From assembly GCA_017643215.1 (NCBI GenBank), contig JAEPNV010000006.1:186001-250000 (forward strand): a DNA stretch of 64,000 bases. The letters run 5' to 3'. This DNA comes from Roseibium sp. GTDB lineage: Bacteria > Pseudomonadota > Alphaproteobacteria > Rhizobiales > Stappiaceae. A model generated the notes under the pieces. The model did not search any database. It had not been told where the DNA came from and saw nothing but the letters and a program-made list of their open reading frames with translations. The position numbers were made by a program, and so were the translations under genes. This document shows positions 63,224 through 64,000 of this stretch, one piece after another (position 1 is the stretch's first letter; every line of letters starts with the position of its first letter).

Positions 63224-63322
63224 ATGAGAAAGAAACCGCAAAGCCTCGCCGCATGGCATCCGGATTTGGTCGCCGCGGCTGTATTGTTCGTTTGCGCCGC
63301 GATTACCGCAATTCAAGGCTGA
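63224..63322 (+). CDS. 32-residue single-span membrane peptide
   Basis: ATG 63224 is preceded by AGGAGGGCAACGGAC, one of the best ribosome sites in the window. The peptide has a basic start (MRKK) and one hydrophobic helix (LVAAAVLFVCAAITAI), ending in Gln-Gly. It resembles other small membrane peptides. TTTGACT lies about 25 bases upstream. Function unknown. Confidence 0.5.
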   Translation: MRKKPQSLAAWHPDLVAAAVLFVCAAITAIQG

Positions 63323-63677
63323 CGTTGTGACGATGTTGCAACACTGGGCCAGGAACTGACCAAATTGGCTGACGATGTCTTTTTCTGCCGCGGTTCGGCC
63401 ATTTTTGATCGTCACCGAAAGTCGGAACACGGACGCGCAGTGTTCGAAGGCGTGTTGTCGCGCGGTTTAACCGCCAGTCCCTGGCTGATCTGGGGCCGGC
63501 GGGTCGATGTCGACAACGGAGCTGGCAATGCGAATGGCGGCCTTCACAACACCTTCCTGTTGCCATAATCGGCGCGGGAAGGTCGCAGTCTGGCCGAAAT
63601 GGGCGCGTACTATAAAGACTGAAATTGGGACGGCGCCTTTGCGCGGATCCCTGCGTATCGGAAAAGAGTTTAACAGA
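63323..63677. other. 355-base region without a confirmed gene
   Basis: A 67-residue plus-strand frame (63365-63568) and a longer minus-strand frame cross this stretch, but neither has a ribosome site or recognisable domain. TATAAA at 63611-63616 may be the -10 box of the gene at 63678; no good -35 is visible. Confidence 0.4.
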
Positions 63678-64000
63678 ATGCCTCAGGTGCGGCAGAGGGC
63701 AGAAAGACAGGCGACCGGAACCGCGGCCAACTGGGCTTGCGGGCGGCGCGCTGGCCGTCGTGGTCAAAGGGCCGCGGTTTGGCGCAAATGCCTCGTCGGG
63801 GCGGGATTGTTCGCCGCGTCTGCCGCCTTGGCTTTGCCCGGCTCAGTTCATGCGTTTGACGCGTCGGCGGACCAAAGTCCTGTGGTCAACCCGTCGGCGT
63901 TGAGCCCGACAGAGGCGCTTCGCAGCGGCGCGCGCAAATACTATTCCGGAGACAAGGCCGGCGCCTTGACCGCCCTGCAATATGCGGCGGAGAACGGCCA
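63678..64000 (+). CDS. exoR: ExoR-like exopolysaccharide regulator, 5' part only
   Basis: Only the first 107 codons lie in the window. After an Arg-rich extension there is a signal peptide (CLVGAGLFAASAALALPGSVHA-FDAS). The mature part begins TEALRSGARKYYSGDKAGALTALQYAAENG, a Sel1/TPR-like helical repeat as in ExoR, the periplasmic inhibitor of the ExoS/ChvI two-component system. The true start may be later than ATG 63678, since the Arg-rich part is unusual. Confidence 0.6.
   Translation, partial: MPQVRQRAERQATGTAANWACGRRAGRRGQRAAVWRKCLVGAGLFAASAALALPGSVHAFDASADQSPVVNPSALSPTEALRSGARKYYSGDKAGALTALQYAAENG

Noticed and set aside
63365..63568. 67-residue protein gene between the small peptide and the ExoR-like gene
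   Set aside because: No ribosome site, no domain and no good promoter; kept as uncertain non-coding sequence.
1..64000. CRISPR array, prophage, insertion sequence or integrative element
   Set aside because: No regularly spaced repeats, transposase, integrase or phage genes are seen; gene order is that of a stable chromosome.

Overview
The window looks like chromosomal DNA of an alphaproteobacterium, most likely of the order Hyphomicrobiales (Rhizobiales). Pointers are the class II (vitamin B12) ribonucleotide reductase nrdJ, an HdaA-like DnaA regulator, an NDUFA12-type complex I accessory subunit, a suf operon behind an Irr-type iron box, a perfect CtrA box, the purN-purM / AI-2E / hdaA / ppk / ppx / rnd / aspS gene order, and an ExoR-like gene running off the right end. 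GC is high throughout. I see no rRNA or tRNA gene, insertion sequence, integrase or CRISPR array.

Layout. 0-9 kb: DNA polymerase III chi, methyltransferase, rhodanese, HAD phosphatase, ABC-F ATPase, a secreted phytase-like protein, a DUF4344 protein, ndk behind a structured leader, and a YHYH protein. 9-25 kb: molybdopterin oxidoreductase, purN/purM, AI-2E permease, hdaA, ppk, ppx, rnd, an orphan ParA, aspS and an MsbA-type exporter. 25-34 kb: secreted unknown, PfkB kinase, EAL phosphodiesterase, ureide genes allA and allE, two small genes, an OxyR-like regulator, an ABM monooxygenase and SelO. 34-40 kb: a compact locus of P-loop NTPase, degenerate ABC exporter, subtilisin-like protease, ECF sigma factor and membrane anti-sigma factor. 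40-55 kb: nrdJ, response regulator, NDUFA12, small genes, then the suf operon and tenA. 55-64 kb: diguanylate cyclase, DEAD-box helicase, a two-gene module of unknown function, a divergent sulfotransferase-like protein, parE, a 32-residue membrane peptide and the start of an ExoR-like gene.

The most striking signal is regulatory. Four sites of the form GGAAT-N16-CGT(A/T), all correctly oriented, lie in front of the NTPase/pseudo-ABC pair (34168), the protease (minus strand, 38412), the sigma gene (38352) and the anti-sigma gene (38922). This suggests a self-contained ECF regulon linking an outward stress sensor, a secreted protease and an exporter-like protein that has lost every ATPase motif. 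The sigma and protease promoters face each other, so their 5' ends would be antisense.

Other control signals: an OxyR-type four-box operator just upstream of an OxyR-like gene whose protein lacks the peroxidatic cysteine; a CtrA box in front of the diguanylate cyclase; an FNR/FixK-like box in front of the unknown two-gene module; iron-control elements at the suf promoter; NrdR-like boxes upstream of nrdJ; and structured leaders before ndk and allE. All motif calls were made by eye and need computational confirmation.
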